From Daedaleopsis sinensis (lineage: Eukaryota > Basidiomycota > Agaricomycetes > Polyporales > Polyporaceae): 64,000 bases of DNA. How positions within the stretch are numbered: position 1 is the first letter of the stretch; the number at the start of each line of letters is the position of its first letter. The position numbers were made by a program, and so were the translations under genes. Where the stretch lies: the NCBI GenBank assembly GCA_033807695.1, contig CM066306.1, positions 3,472,001 through 3,536,000 on the forward strand. Reading direction: 5' to 3'. Under the pieces are notes generated by a model. That model had not been told where the DNA came from, made no database searches, and worked only from the letters and a program-made list of their open reading frames with translations. Positions 23,388 to 33,482 of the stretch are shown here, in pieces.

Positions 23388-23803
23388 CGCTGCTGTATCT
23401 AACGACGCGTGGTCGCGAGGGCGTAGTCGCGCCGCGCGGTGTTCAAGATCGGTGTGGAGCAGCGCCCTTCGGGATGGCGGGGAGAGGTGTCGTGGTAGGA
23501 TGAGTCCAGCTCCCGCGAGAGAAACAGTGATTGAGCTCATTGTTGCGTGCAAAGAAGATGACGACGTCGAGGGCCATGTACATGGTCGTGGCGGAGTGAA
23601 ATAGACGGCGGCATCGGAACATGCGCAACGATGTGCACCGCTGCCATGGCCACACGACGCTGCGTGGTCGCGAGCGGGTAGTCGCGCACCGCGGCGCTCG
23701 GGACCGGTGAGGAGCTGCGCCCTTCAGAATGGCGGGGAGTGGTGTTGTCGCGGAAAGAGTACAGCTCCCGCTCTACTCTGGCTGACGAAATTGCGAGCAC
23801 GCC
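23388..23803 (-). repeat. Unnamed dispersed repeat, copy B (inverted relative to copy A)
   Basis: The reverse complement matches 7490-7856 along its length with about one change in ten: the two ~95-bp GC-rich units and the middle segment with GGCCATGGCAGCGGTGCACA (here CTGCCATGGCCACACGACG on the plus strand) are all present. Copy B continues 40-50 bp further, into GAAATTGCGAGCACGCCGG, which also matches copy C. Confidence 0.75.
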
Positions 23804-24392
23804 GGCGCGGTGTTCAGAGAAGTGATTATTGAGGAGCTAATCATACATGAGGATATAGTACGAGGTCGAGGAGACGATCGAGGCATTTAGCAGTGATGGT
23901 ATTCGAAGGGATCATATTCGCGAGCGCAGGCAGAGGAAGGGATGGAAACTAGACACCAGATTTTAGAGTGAGTCCCACATCGGGTGCTCGCTGGCATGAT
24001 CTGTGGGCTGGACATGCATGGGTGAAATAAGTCTGGTGCGGGATACTACCCATATCAACGCGAATACGGCTAATGCCGCAGAGAACGCACGGGAGGACCG
24101 ACCGGCCTCAACGGTCGCGACGCGCTTCTGCAAAGAGGGTTTTAATATGTGGGCGCGACAGCATCAATGATTCACGTACCATGACAGAAAGGTTCGTTCT
24201 ACGGGCCGAAGCTAGGACGACTTGCATGATGTTGACAAGCATCGTAGCAAGACTGATGACAGCGGTGACAAATGCAGAAGAGGAAGGTGGACTATCAGGA
24301 GCAGCAGAGAGGAGCGGTGTAGTGCTGGTAGGTAGCGTCGTGTGGGGAGAGGGGCGGGAAGAGGTATGAGGGCTCGACGAATCGTTCTTCGA

Positions 24393-24535
24393 CCGCTGCC
24401 ATAGCCACACGACGCCGCGTGGTCGCGAGCACGTAGTAGTCGCGCGCCGCAGCGATGGCGCCAGGGAGAGGTGTCGTCGCAGAAAGCATTCGGCTCCCGT
24501 GCCACTCTAATCCGTGATGCTCGAGCACGCCGACG
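24393..24535 (-). repeat. Unnamed dispersed repeat, copy C (deleted)
   Basis: A diverged copy in the same orientation as copy B, retaining CGCTGCCATAGCCACACGACG, TGGTCGCGAGCACGTAG, GAGAGGTGTCGTCGCAGAAAG and CGAGCACGCCGACGCG but lacking ~50 bp between them. Its distance of 0.6 kb from copy B suggests a tandem or local duplication. Confidence 0.65.
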
Positions 24536-24710
24536 CGTGAGCGTTGTGGAGAGGTAGATCGTCGCCGAGCATGTGAGCCGACGACTTACCTGGATGTCCG
24601 TTGTGAAATCCGGCGGCGCGCAGTGTGAAATTTGAGCGCGGTCAGGAGCGGCTGCCTCGCGGACGGTGGACGGAGGAGTGTTTGAAAGAGTGGATGAATG
24701 ATATTGACGC

Positions 24711-25110
24711 GGGCGGCGGCCTCGTGGAACGGTGTCGCGGGAAGGCGGAGTATAGCCGAAAGGAGCAGCGTCGGGGCGGCACCTGCTCAGTGGGTCGGGA
24801 AGAGCCGCGGTGCGTGGAGTGGTGGCGCGACGGGTTCGCGGCGGAGTAGAGCCGAAAGGAGCAGCGTCGGGGCGGCACTGGCTCAATGGGTCGGGGGAAG
24901 CCGCGGTGCGTGGAGTGGTGGCGCGACGGTGTCGCGGGAGGTAGTGCCAAAAGGAGCAGCGTCGGGTAGCGTCTGCTCAATGGGTCGGGAAGAGCCGCGG
25001 TGCGCAGAGCGTCGTGGCGCAAAGGTGGGATGGCGTGGGTCGAGGTGCAAAGAGGTGTGCGTCGGGAAGAGCCGCGGTGTGCTGAGTGGTGGCGCGTCTG
25101 TGATGGCGTG
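24711..25110 (+). repeat. ~95-bp minisatellite
   Basis: The word GCCGAAAGGAGCAGCGTCGG at 24755 recurs at 24851 and, as GCCAAAAGGAGCAGCGTCGG, at 24945; between them AGCCGCGGTGCGTGGAGTGGTGGCGCGAC is repeated. Units are 94-96 bp, about three and a half copies plus degenerate flanks to 25110. Long minus-strand frames here (for example 24212-24886) are repeat artefacts. Confidence 0.85.
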
Positions 25111-25725
25111 TGTCGCGGTGCAGAAAGGCGTGACGGGCTGTAGTGCTGGGTGGTGGGGTGTGGTGCTAGACGGCAATTTTCTACAACAAAAAGTTATCAG
25201 GATATGCAGGCTTCGTCTATGATTATCAGGTCAGCAAAATGAATTCTTTTCCAGGCACCATTTCCTTCGCCGCAGAATGTTTCACGGCCGCGAAATAGAA
25301 AGCTCACCTTCCAGCAACATTTTGGGCAGGATAAAGCAGACCCGGAAAGGCGACCTACTACCACACTTCTCGTCTGTGGCAAAGACTGCTCACAAAGGTT
25401 TACCTCCTAGAATCGTTTCAGACAGAAGAAAAGGGTGCCCGAATTCTGGCAGAATTTGTGTAGAACCTAGCCTTTTGTAGGGTCATTATCGACCGAGGAA
25501 AAGGGGAGGTGAACGCAACCTACCTTCATCCTTTGTTCCTGTCCTTAATCGTTGCTTGAACGTTGCCTTTGTGGTCGGATCACACGACACAGGAAGTGGG
25601 CACGAACGTCACATTGTTCCAAAAGTGATATTCAGATACAATTTCCGAATGAGGCTAGATTCGGATGAGATTTTGTGGTCGTTTTCCACGGTGTATTCTG
25701 AGCCTGTGCCCGCCGTGTGTGTCAC
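25111..25725. other. No gene seen
   Basis: AT-richer sequence between the minisatellite and the recombinase relic. Nothing recognisable; it may include the decayed 3' part of the recombinase gene. Confidence 0.35.
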
Positions 25726-26320
25726 TCATCCGGCGCGGCCACGTTCGTGCGCAAGTGGTGTTCGATGGCCGTGACCGGACAAAGGAAGCCCGCGATCCCG
25801 GTCAGGATTACGCCGTCCGCTCCCTCTGCCCGGTCGTTTTCGTCCACGGTATGTGGAAGACTGCATAGTGCGTGCGATTCGGAATGAATTGGTATCGGAC
25901 CTCGACTCTCCTCGCGACATGTCTCTCGGGGTCAAACATCCGCGCGGACGGAATGACGAGCTCACCCAGTCTGCTCGACGAGGGGAGAAACTGTGAGCGC
26001 GCCCTCTCCCCGTCTCACTGCTCACATACCTTCGGCATCCCCAGAATGCGGTGCATGCGACCACGAACACCGCTGCGTCGAAAGTGTTCGACATGTCCAG
26101 CCTGTTCACTAGGGCTTCCATGTGCTCGTGCGTGACCGGCGGCCTCTTCGGCAGGCTCGGTGGGTTCAGTTTCTTGGCGCCTTTCTTTGCGTACATGAGC
26201 ATGTCCTCCCCCTGCCACGGCGCACCGTTGAGGGCGTGGTATATTTTCAGCCCCGACATCCACGCTCCCATCGTTTTCGCCTGCACCTTCCCTGCTTGCC
26301 AGTCAATTAGACTGGTTTAG
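25726..26320 (-). pseudogene. Decayed Crypton-like tyrosine recombinase
   Basis: The first exon (about 26320-26030) reads KTMGAWMSGLKIYHALNGAP, then PVTHEHMEALVNRLDM and VACTAFWGCR, matching basidiomycete tyrosine-recombinase proteins of the Crypton/phage-integrase type. A 59-nt intron (GTATGT...GAGCAG, 26029-25971) is still intact; joining restores CRRLGELVIPSARMFDPERH, containing the first catalytic Arg in the R-x-G-E context. The frame continues to HIPWTKTT, then a one-base frameshift is needed to reach EGADGVILTGIAGFLCPVT and AIEHHLRTN, after which stops follow. The C-terminal H-x-x-R and Tyr box were not found. It is a relic of a mobile element or of a captured recombinase; its N-terminal end abuts the repeat array at 26303-26485. 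Confidence 0.75.
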
Positions 26321-26485
26321 AAAAGACAGCAGGGCAGTTAATTAAACTAGTACCCCAATCGAGAAAGAGTGCTGGGCAGTCAATTAAACTAGTCAGAATA
26401 GGGTGCAGGGCAGTTAAATGAACAGGTGCACTGGTCGAGAAAGGGTGCTGGGCAGTCAACTAAACTGGTCAGAATAAGGTGCAGG
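26303..26485 (-). repeat. Repeat array, inverted copy of 32745-32914
   Basis: Short alternating words (CTGGGCAGTCAATTAAACTAG, split by GGTGCAGGGCAGTTAA and GAGAAAG(A/G)GTGCTGGGCAG) form about three 60-bp units. Read as the reverse complement, the stretch matches 32745-32914 almost base for base. Gypsy-1 starts at the next base, 26486. Confidence 0.85.
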
Positions 26486-26570
26486 TGTAAGCACGCCAGG
26501 CGCGCTTACAGCACGTGTCATGTTTGGTCCCATACTTAGCGCCCTTACATATAGTTCCGCGGTGCCCTGC
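26486..26570 (+). repeat. Gypsy-1 5' LTR (85 bp)
   Basis: Same sequence as 31934-32018 with two or three changes (for example GCACGTG versus GCGCGTG, GGTGCCC versus GGCGCCC). Homology stops sharply after GCCCTGC. Confidence 0.85.
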
Positions 26571-26837
26571 ATTGCGTTCCTTAGTCTTTCCCGAACGCAA
26601 TCAGGTATGCCGCAGTATCGTCCACTACTCCTGCATTGTACTCACCTTAGTCTTTCCCAAACGCAATCAGATTCCGTTCCTGTTTTGTCTCCGAGTGTCG
26701 CCGGTCGCATACCGGCTTCCACTTTTTTTAAAACAGTTGAACGCCGTCTGCGTTGACGTCCAGAAAACTGTCCCTTCTGTCGTCCAAGGACCTTCGCCAA
26801 CCGTTGAGGTGCATAACACCCTCGGGAGCAGTCCATC

Positions 26838-28484
26838 GTGTATACCACACCAGCCTTCCGTACGAGAGCGCGCGTCCGCGCACAACGAGCATCTGCAGTC
26901 GCCACCGAGTCCTTCACCTTCGCGGACATCAGCAACGACGAACTCTTTCTTCTGTTCAGTCGTGAGTCGAACAATTCAGCCCCAACATCCCCATCTTCCT
27001 TCGTGTCCATCCCGCTGTCTCGTTCTTCAAACTCTTCCTCCCCTCTCCCATCGCTGTCGCCTTCATCGCAATACTCTCAACACCCGGACGCGCATATAGC
27101 CACTCGTTGCACCGACTCCGTCTCATCGGACCACTCTCGCTCTTCTGTCACCTCCGCCGATTCCTCTTCGTCCTCCGATTTCGAATCACCCGCATACAGT
27201 CACTCGCCCACCATGGCTCATGCCGACGCCACCATTCTCATGCATACCAAAGGAGTCCCGACCCTCACGGAGGGTAAGGTCACCATAGCAGCTCTCAACG
27301 CATGGGAAATAGGGTGTACACACTACTTTCGGGACAAGGAAATCGACAACGATTTGCATGTCTTCAAGGCCGGTCGCGGGATCGCGAACAAGGTAGTCCT
27401 CGACTGGTACCTCACCGACCAAGAGCGATACAACCTCATGTCTTTTGCAACATTCATGATGACTCTTCGAGCTCGGTTCCTCCCGGAAGGGTGGGACCTT
27501 ACTCTATACTCTCAGGTCTTCGACACCAAGCAGGAGCGTACCGAGACATTCGATAACTTCGTACTCACGGTCGAACACCTCAACGCCTGCTTGCGTTCTT
27601 CGGACCTTAAGTTGAACGACGACAGCCTTCGTGCGGTCATCGTTGCCAACATGCATAAATCGCTTCGCACCATCGTCGGTAGTCCTGCTACCATGAACAT
27701 CGCATCATACGTTCAGTGGAAGGCAGCTGTTTCCGCCGTGGACCGTGGACGCCTCGAGAACCTCGTGACGATCAACGAGGCCATCGCTGGCTTACGCTCA
27801 TCCGCCGTCGCGGCCGCTAAACGTTCTTCGTCTTCTACCCCCTCCGGATCTGGCAACTCTTACTCCGCCGCTAAGAACGCTCTCCCTCGTCTCACCATCG
27901 AGGAGCGCAAGTTGCTCAACGATCACGACGGCTGCTACAAATGCCGTCAATTCTACGCCGGTCATACTTCTGGCAACTGCAAAGTTGGATTTCCCGACGC
28001 CGCCAAGTACAAGCCGCTGTCCGAGCTAGATGCCGTCGCAGCTCGTACCGCATCTGGACGCTCGGGAAAGGAGAACATCCGCCCGCGGACCATTGCCGCT
28101 GTCGACACCCCGGTTGAGGACGACCTTCTGGGGACTGTCGCTGCTGTATCTGGGGTTCGCACAGTGTCTCCTCTTGCGTCCACCTCGGGCATCCTCGGCA
28201 CTGGTTCTGAGTCCGAGTCCGATGACTCGTGCGTATCTCCTTTCTTTGCCGCACATACGTTACTGCCCGCATACATCCCGTCCTCTTCTGACTGCCCGAT
28301 TTTGCCTATGCTAATCGATGGTGGATCATCAGCAGTTCTGATTAGGCAAGATATCGCCGACTCGCTCAAGCTACGCCGCCGCAAGCTCCCCAAACCCTTT
28401 CCACTGGGTAACACGTGGGGAACCAGGTCGGAAAGTAGCTCGGAGTGGGTCAAAATGAGCATTGTGCTTGCAGACCATTCCTGA
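26838..28484 (+). pseudogene. Gypsy-1 gag and protease region
   Basis: The probable gag start is Met 27213 (MAHADATILMH); upstream codons are Ser/Pro-rich. A capsid-like helical region is followed by a zinc knuckle CYKCRQFYAGHTSGNC (C-x2-C-x6-H-x4-C) near 27942. The protease core reads MLIDGGSSAVLI: the usual D-S/T-G is D-G-G. The frame stops with TGA at 28482-28484, in the middle of the protease, whereas the homologous Gypsy-2 frame continues. The rest (LGKPFLESNHLIEDH) resumes downstream in another frame, so at least one frameshift is present as well. Confidence 0.85.
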
Positions 28485-28511
28485 TCCTCAGTATCTTGTC
28501 GTGCGATTGTC

Positions 28512-31500
28512 GTGCCCTCTCTCTGCGCACCTGTACTTCTAGGGAAGCCGTTTTTAGAATCGAACCACTTAATTGAGGATCATTCTGCGCGTGAACTGCT
28601 CGACAAGCAATCCGGGCGGAACCTGCTCGCTTCTGCTCCTCCCCCACCGCCTCTCCCTCCTTCTATTGCTGCGCGACGTTCTGTCGCGCACGAGAACTCG
28701 ATCACTGCTGCCGATGCTTCGTGCAACAAACACCGTCTGTTTTTGCAGGAACTCTTGGACCGTACTAGACTTCGGCGAATCTCTGCCAACATCTCTGCTC
28801 CTGATACTGCCGAAACCGTATGCACCGCTGTCCGTACTCGTGTCGAGTCCCTCGCCTTCGAAAATCGACTTCTCAAGGAGAACCGCGACTTCAAATCTGA
28901 GTTCAGCGATCTGTTCCCGGACGACATTCCTCACCTCAGCGAGCTCCCTGCATCAGTATACCATCGATTCGTCCTGAAAGATCCCAATATGGTGATCGCT
29001 CGTCGACAATACGAATGTCCAAAGAAGTACCGTGAGGTCTGGAAGCAACTACTGGAACAACACCTCGCTGCTGGTCGAATTCGTGAATCTGACAGCTTAC
29101 GCCTCCCCGTCCTTCCTCATTCCAAAATCCGATCCTACCGCTGCTCCTCGTTGGGTCAACGACTACCGCGCTCTTAACGCGAACACCGTACCGGATATGC
29201 ACCCTCTGCCGCTCATCTCTGACATTCTTGCCGACTGCGCTAAAGGCAAAATCTGGGGAAAAATCGACATGACGAACTCGTTCTTCCAAACTCGAGTTCA
29301 TCCTGACGACGTTAAGTACATGGCAGTGACCACTCCCTTCGGGCTTTACGAATGGACCGTCATGCCCCAAGGATGTCGGAACACTCCGTCTACTCACCAA
29401 CGTCGCATGTTCGCTGCTCGGCCTTTCATCGGCAAAATCTGTCATGTCTATCTTGACGACATCATCATCTGGTCTCAAGATCTTGCTGAACATCGTCGCA
29501 ACGTTCGTACGATCCTTGACGCTCTTCGTTCTTCTAAACTGTACTGCTCAGACAAGAAGACCCAGCTCTTTCTCACTGAGGTCAACTTTCTCGGGCACCA
29601 TATCTCTGCTCGCGGCGTCGAGGCCGACAATAAGAAAATTGAGAAAATTCTAAACTGGCCCGCTCCGTCTTCGACGTCTCACGTCCGCTCCTTTCTGGGC
29701 CTTGTACATTATGTCACCAGCTTCCTCCCTAAGCTTGCCGACTTCACCACCGTTCTCACACCCCTCACGACGAAAGAGTCCGAGCTCCACTGGCCGGGCT
29801 GGACTCACTCTCATCAATCCGCTTTCGATTCCATCAAACAACTTGTGGTCTCTCGCGAATGTCTCACTGTCATCGACCACGATAACCTTGGCGACAATCA
29901 GATCTTTGTCTCTTGTGACACTTCCGACTTACGCACTGGTGCCATGCTGTCGTTTGGCCCCACTCTCGAGTCTGCTCGTCCTGTAGCGTTCGACTCCATG
30001 GATCTAAAAGGTCCTGAGCTTAACTATCCTGTGCATGAGAAAGAGTTACTGGCGATCATTCGCGCCCTTAAGAAATGGCGGGTTGACTTGCTTGGCGTCC
30101 CTTTCACGATGTTCTCGGATCACCAGACTCTGGAAAACTTCGACAAACAATGCGATCTCTCACGACGTCAAGCGAGATGGCAAGAGTTCTTATCTCAGTA
30201 CAATTATACCATCCGCTACATCCAAGGGGAGAAGAATGTCGTTGCCAACACCCTCTCTCGAACACTCCTCACAGACCCCAACTCCGACATTGTCGACCCT
30301 TTGTCCTGCTCGGCTGTGTCTCTTCTGCGCTGCGCTACTCGTTCCCTCCGCGACTCTGCGTCTTCGTCGGCACATATCGTCGCTTCCACTGCCCCTCTTG
30401 GCCGGCTCCGCGTCTCTTCCGACCCTGCTTGGCTTGACGCAATTCGATCGGGTTACGCGAACGACAAATGGTGTGTCCGCCTGCGCGAGAACCTGGGGCA
30501 ACTGGGCATCCGCGAGCAGAACGGTCTTCTATTCGTCGGCGATTGTCTCGCAATCCCTCGTGTTCCGGAACTGCGCGAGGGCATCTTTTGCTGCGCACAC
30601 GACGACCTTGGGCACTTCGGTTTCGACAAGTCCTACTCTCTGCTTCGCGACACTTACTATTGGCCCGGTATGCGACGCGAACTTGAAGAACTTTACATCC
30701 CCTCTTGTCCCGAATGTCAGCGCAATAAATCATCCACGACCAAACATCCCGGTCCTCTGCATCCTCTCCCCGTCCCCGATGGTCGCGGAGAGTCTGTCTC
30801 CATCTACTGGATCGGAAAGCTACCCACCGACAACGGCTTCAACTCGCTCGCGACCATCACTTGCCGAGTCGGATCCGATCTGCGCCTCGTCGCCACTACC
30901 GTTACCGCTACAGCTCCTGAGTTCGCCGTCCAATTCTTCGATCACTGGTACTGTGAAAACGGTCTCCCACTCGAGATCGTATCCGACCGTGACAAGCTCT
31001 TCCTCTCAGCATTCTGGAAGGCCCTACATAAGCTCACTGGAGTCAAATTAAAAATGTCGTCTTCCTATCACCCTCAGACCGACGGTTCCTCTGAACGCAC
31101 AAACAAAACAGTCATCCAAGCTTTACGATACTACATCACTCGTAACCAACGGGGCTGGGTGAAAGCTCTGTCTCGTGTGCATTTCTCTATCATGAATTCC
31201 GTGAACGCGTCTACGAACTTCTCGCGTTTCCAGCTCCAGCTCGGACGCTCTCCTCGTCTACTTCCCCCTCTTGTCGACTCGGAGCTCGTCAGTTCTCTCG
31301 CGAATTTCCCCAACGACACGGCCACGGTCAAATCTCTTCTGCGCTCTATCGAGAACGACACCTGCGAGGCTCGCGATAACTTGCTGGCTGCGAAACTACT
31401 CCAGGCCGAACAGACGAACAAATCGCGTGGTCCCGACCCTTCCTTCTCTGTCGGCGATTCTGTCCTCCTGTCCACCTACCATCACCGACGTGACTACATG

Positions 31501-31938
31501 CAAGCCGGTTCCAACCGTGTTGCGAAATTTATGGTCCGTTACGACGGGCCTTATAAAATTCTCGCCGCCTTCCCTTCCTCGTCTACGTATACTCTAGAAC
31601 TGCCCTATTCCATGAATATCTTCCCCACCTTCCACGTTTCGCTTCTTAAACCCTTCCGTCATAACGACGACTCCCTTTTCCATCTCGTTCTCACCCTCGT
31701 CCTGCCCCCGTCATCACAGACCGTGGCGCCGAGGAATTCGAGGTCGATGAAATCATCGACCATCAGTCGCGCGGTCGCGGTTACCGTTTTCTCGTATGAT
31801 GGAAGGGCTACGGCCCTGATTCGGACTCATGGTTACCTGGTGCTCATTGTCGAGATCTTGCTGCTCTCGACCGTTACTCCGCCGTCCATAACATCTCCTT
31901 CTAGTATACGCTTTGTTTCAGAGAAGGGGAGAGTGTAA
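28512..31938 (+). pseudogene. Gypsy-1 pol (RT, RNase H, integrase) with frameshifts
   Basis: The frame 28512-29177 carries the end of the protease and the start of RT (KKYREVWKQLLEQHLAAGRI); a shift near 29090 moves to the 968-codon frame 29032-31938. RT motifs: FLIPKSDPTAAPRWVNDYRA, MPQGCRN, VYLDDIIIWS. RNase H: FVSCDTSD. Integrase HHCC zinc site: HDDLGHFGF...CPECQRNKSS. The first integrase catalytic Asp, found in Gypsy-2 as AIDFVGPLP, is Tyr here (IYWIGKLP), so the integrase is dead. The C-terminal chromodomain (EEFEVDEIIDHQSRGRGYRF, WKGYGPDSDSWLPG) lies in another frame after a shift near 31685 and contains a stop. Confidence 0.88.
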
Positions 31939-32018
31939 GCACGCCAGGCGCGCTTACAGCGCGTGTCATGTTTGGTCCCATACTTAGCGCCCTTACATAT
32001 AGTTCCGCGGCGCCCTGC
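31934..32018 (+). repeat. Gypsy-1 3' LTR (85 bp)
   Basis: Begins TGTAAG right after the purine tract AGAAGGGGAGAG and ends at GCCCTGC, after which similarity to the 5' copy is lost. Confidence 0.85.
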
Positions 32019-32061
32019 GAGGAGCACAGGTGCATATCCAGGGTTCCCGTGGACGGATCGT

Positions 32062-32122
32062 CATGTACAAGGGCTTGTTGGAAAGCCACAGCATAGCCCT
32101 TTCCAACAGTACCTTGTACATG
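32062..32122. repeat. Near-perfect 61-bp inverted repeat (hairpin)
   Basis: Outer arms CATGTACAAGG (32062-32072) and CCTTGTACATG (32112-32122) and inner arms TTGGAAAG (32078-32085) and CTTTCCAA (32099-32106) are exact complements with small internal loops. It could be the tip of a small inverted-repeat element or a terminal-repeat remnant; it lies immediately right of Gypsy-1. Confidence 0.7.
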
Positions 32123-33060
32123 ATGACCTGCCTACCGGTTACAGAGCTATTCAGCATTTAACACCCTAAAAAAGCGACCACTTCTACCTATTGCAGTGCA
32201 CTGAATATAGGGGGTTGTACCCACACATTGTACAGGGTAGTATCCATTTAATATACAAGTATACCACCACTTGAATGGAGGGAATCCATCAAGAAATGAG
32301 GGAGGTATGGGGTGAGGAAGTGGCCCCCCCCTAGGGTAGCCTAGCCACCTACCTGCCTAATTAAGGTAATAAGGCATGGGAAAAGGTGCTAAGTAAGCGC
32401 CTGGTAGCGCGGAATTGATCCTAGGACAGTAGATTAGATGAGCAAGCAATCAGTAGAGATAAGAAGTTGTTATCTAGATAGATAACTGGCAGATTGCATT
32501 ATATCAGAATTGGTTACTGGCCCTGCACTCTTTTGTGACCAGTGTACCTGTTTAAATAACTGCCCAGCACCTATTCCCGACCGGTGCACCTGTTCTATTA
32601 ACTGCCCTGCACCTTATTCTGACCAGTTTAGTTGACTGCCCAGCACCTATTCTAGACCAGTGCACCTGTTTAATAAACTGCCCTGCACACTTTACTAACT
32701 GGTTTAATTGACTGCCCAGCACCTATTCTAGAATGGTGCACCTGTCTAATTAACTGCCCAGCACCCTTTCTCGACTAGTGCACCTGTTCATTTAACTGCC
32801 CTGCACCCTATTCTGACTAGTTTAATTGACTGCCCAGCACTCTTTCTCGACTGGGGTACTAGTTTAATTAACTGCCCTGCTGTCTTTTCTAAACCAGTCT
32901 AATTGACTACCCTGCACCCTTTATCAACTAATGTACTAGCTTAAATAACTGCCCTGCACCCATTTATGACCAGTGACTGTGACACTCCATAATTGTGCCC
33001 TGGACAGTTTGAATTGATAGACTCAATCTAAACAGCCCAGCACCCTTTCTAGATTACCGC
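32123..33060. repeat. 60-bp repeat array flanking KDZ-1
   Basis: From about 32530 to 33060 the words CTGCCCAGCACCCTTTCTCGA, CTAGTGCACCTGTT, AACTGCCCTGCACC and TATTCTGACTAGTTTAATTGA alternate for about eight ~60-bp units. 32745-32914 is nearly identical, inverted, to 26303-26485. The array precedes the KDZ-1 coding region and could be its left subterminal region, where transposase-binding repeats are expected. No gene is present from 32123 to 33060. Confidence 0.7.
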
Positions 33061-33478
33061 TTTTTCGCATTTATAAAGCTGCCTGCACAGATAAAAGACA
33101 GAATGCATATCCTGGCAGGCCAGTAGTGCAGGTGTTTATCTAAAAAGTGGTGACCACAGGTGAGCCCAATGTCCGGCAGGGCGGGAATCGCGAAGCCCGC
33201 CATCCTGCCCTTCCTCCCCGGACATCTTCTCACCTTCCACGGCACCTCCTGGCTCATCACCCATGTACAGTGAGAGAGGCAGCACTCCTAGCATCTCCAC
33301 CCCTTCATGTATGTTCACTCTGGATTGACCCCAATTGGATGTTTGAGTTGATGATGTCCTGAAGCTTCCGTGTCACCAAACCTGAACACACCCGCCCGGT
33401 CCGCACGAACACTACCCACTAGGCGCAGTAAGTGCATATTTATGCTTTTAATATGGCTCTTATCAAAGTTCTCGCTTT
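33061..33478. other. 5' part of KDZ-1, no clear exon
   Basis: Likely 5' region of the decayed KDZ-1 transposase gene. Short frames occur on both strands, none convincing. Confidence 0.35.
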
Positions 33479-33482
33479 GTAG

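Larger units (their letters stand above)
26486..32018 (+). mobile_element. Gypsy-1: decayed chromodomain Ty3/Gypsy retrotransposon
   Basis: Two 85-bp terminal repeats (26486-26570 and 31934-32018; start TGTAAGCACGCCAGGCGCGC) differ at two or three positions. A purine tract (AGAAGGGGAGAG) precedes the right LTR. Gene order is gag, protease, reverse transcriptase, RNase H, integrase, chromodomain, the order of chromoviruses. No target duplication is seen (left flank GCAGG, right flank GAGGA), so at least one border was rearranged or the LTR is truncated. Several stops and frameshifts make it non-autonomous. It sits between two inverted copies of the 60-bp repeat array. Confidence 0.85.

Noticed and set aside
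22856..23503. 215-codon plus-strand frame after the F-box gene
   Set aside because: All three frames are open in this GC-rich stretch, and its end runs into dispersed repeat copy B; no family resemblance.
24212..25022. Long minus-strand frames (224 and 126 codons) over the ~95-bp minisatellite
   Set aside because: The translation repeats the unit (PDAAPFG words) and is open only because of GC-rich tandem repeats.
28512..28984. Overlapping 115-134-codon frames on both strands in Gypsy-1
   Set aside because: Shadows of the protease-RT linker coding sequence, which matches Gypsy-2 in the plus-strand frame.
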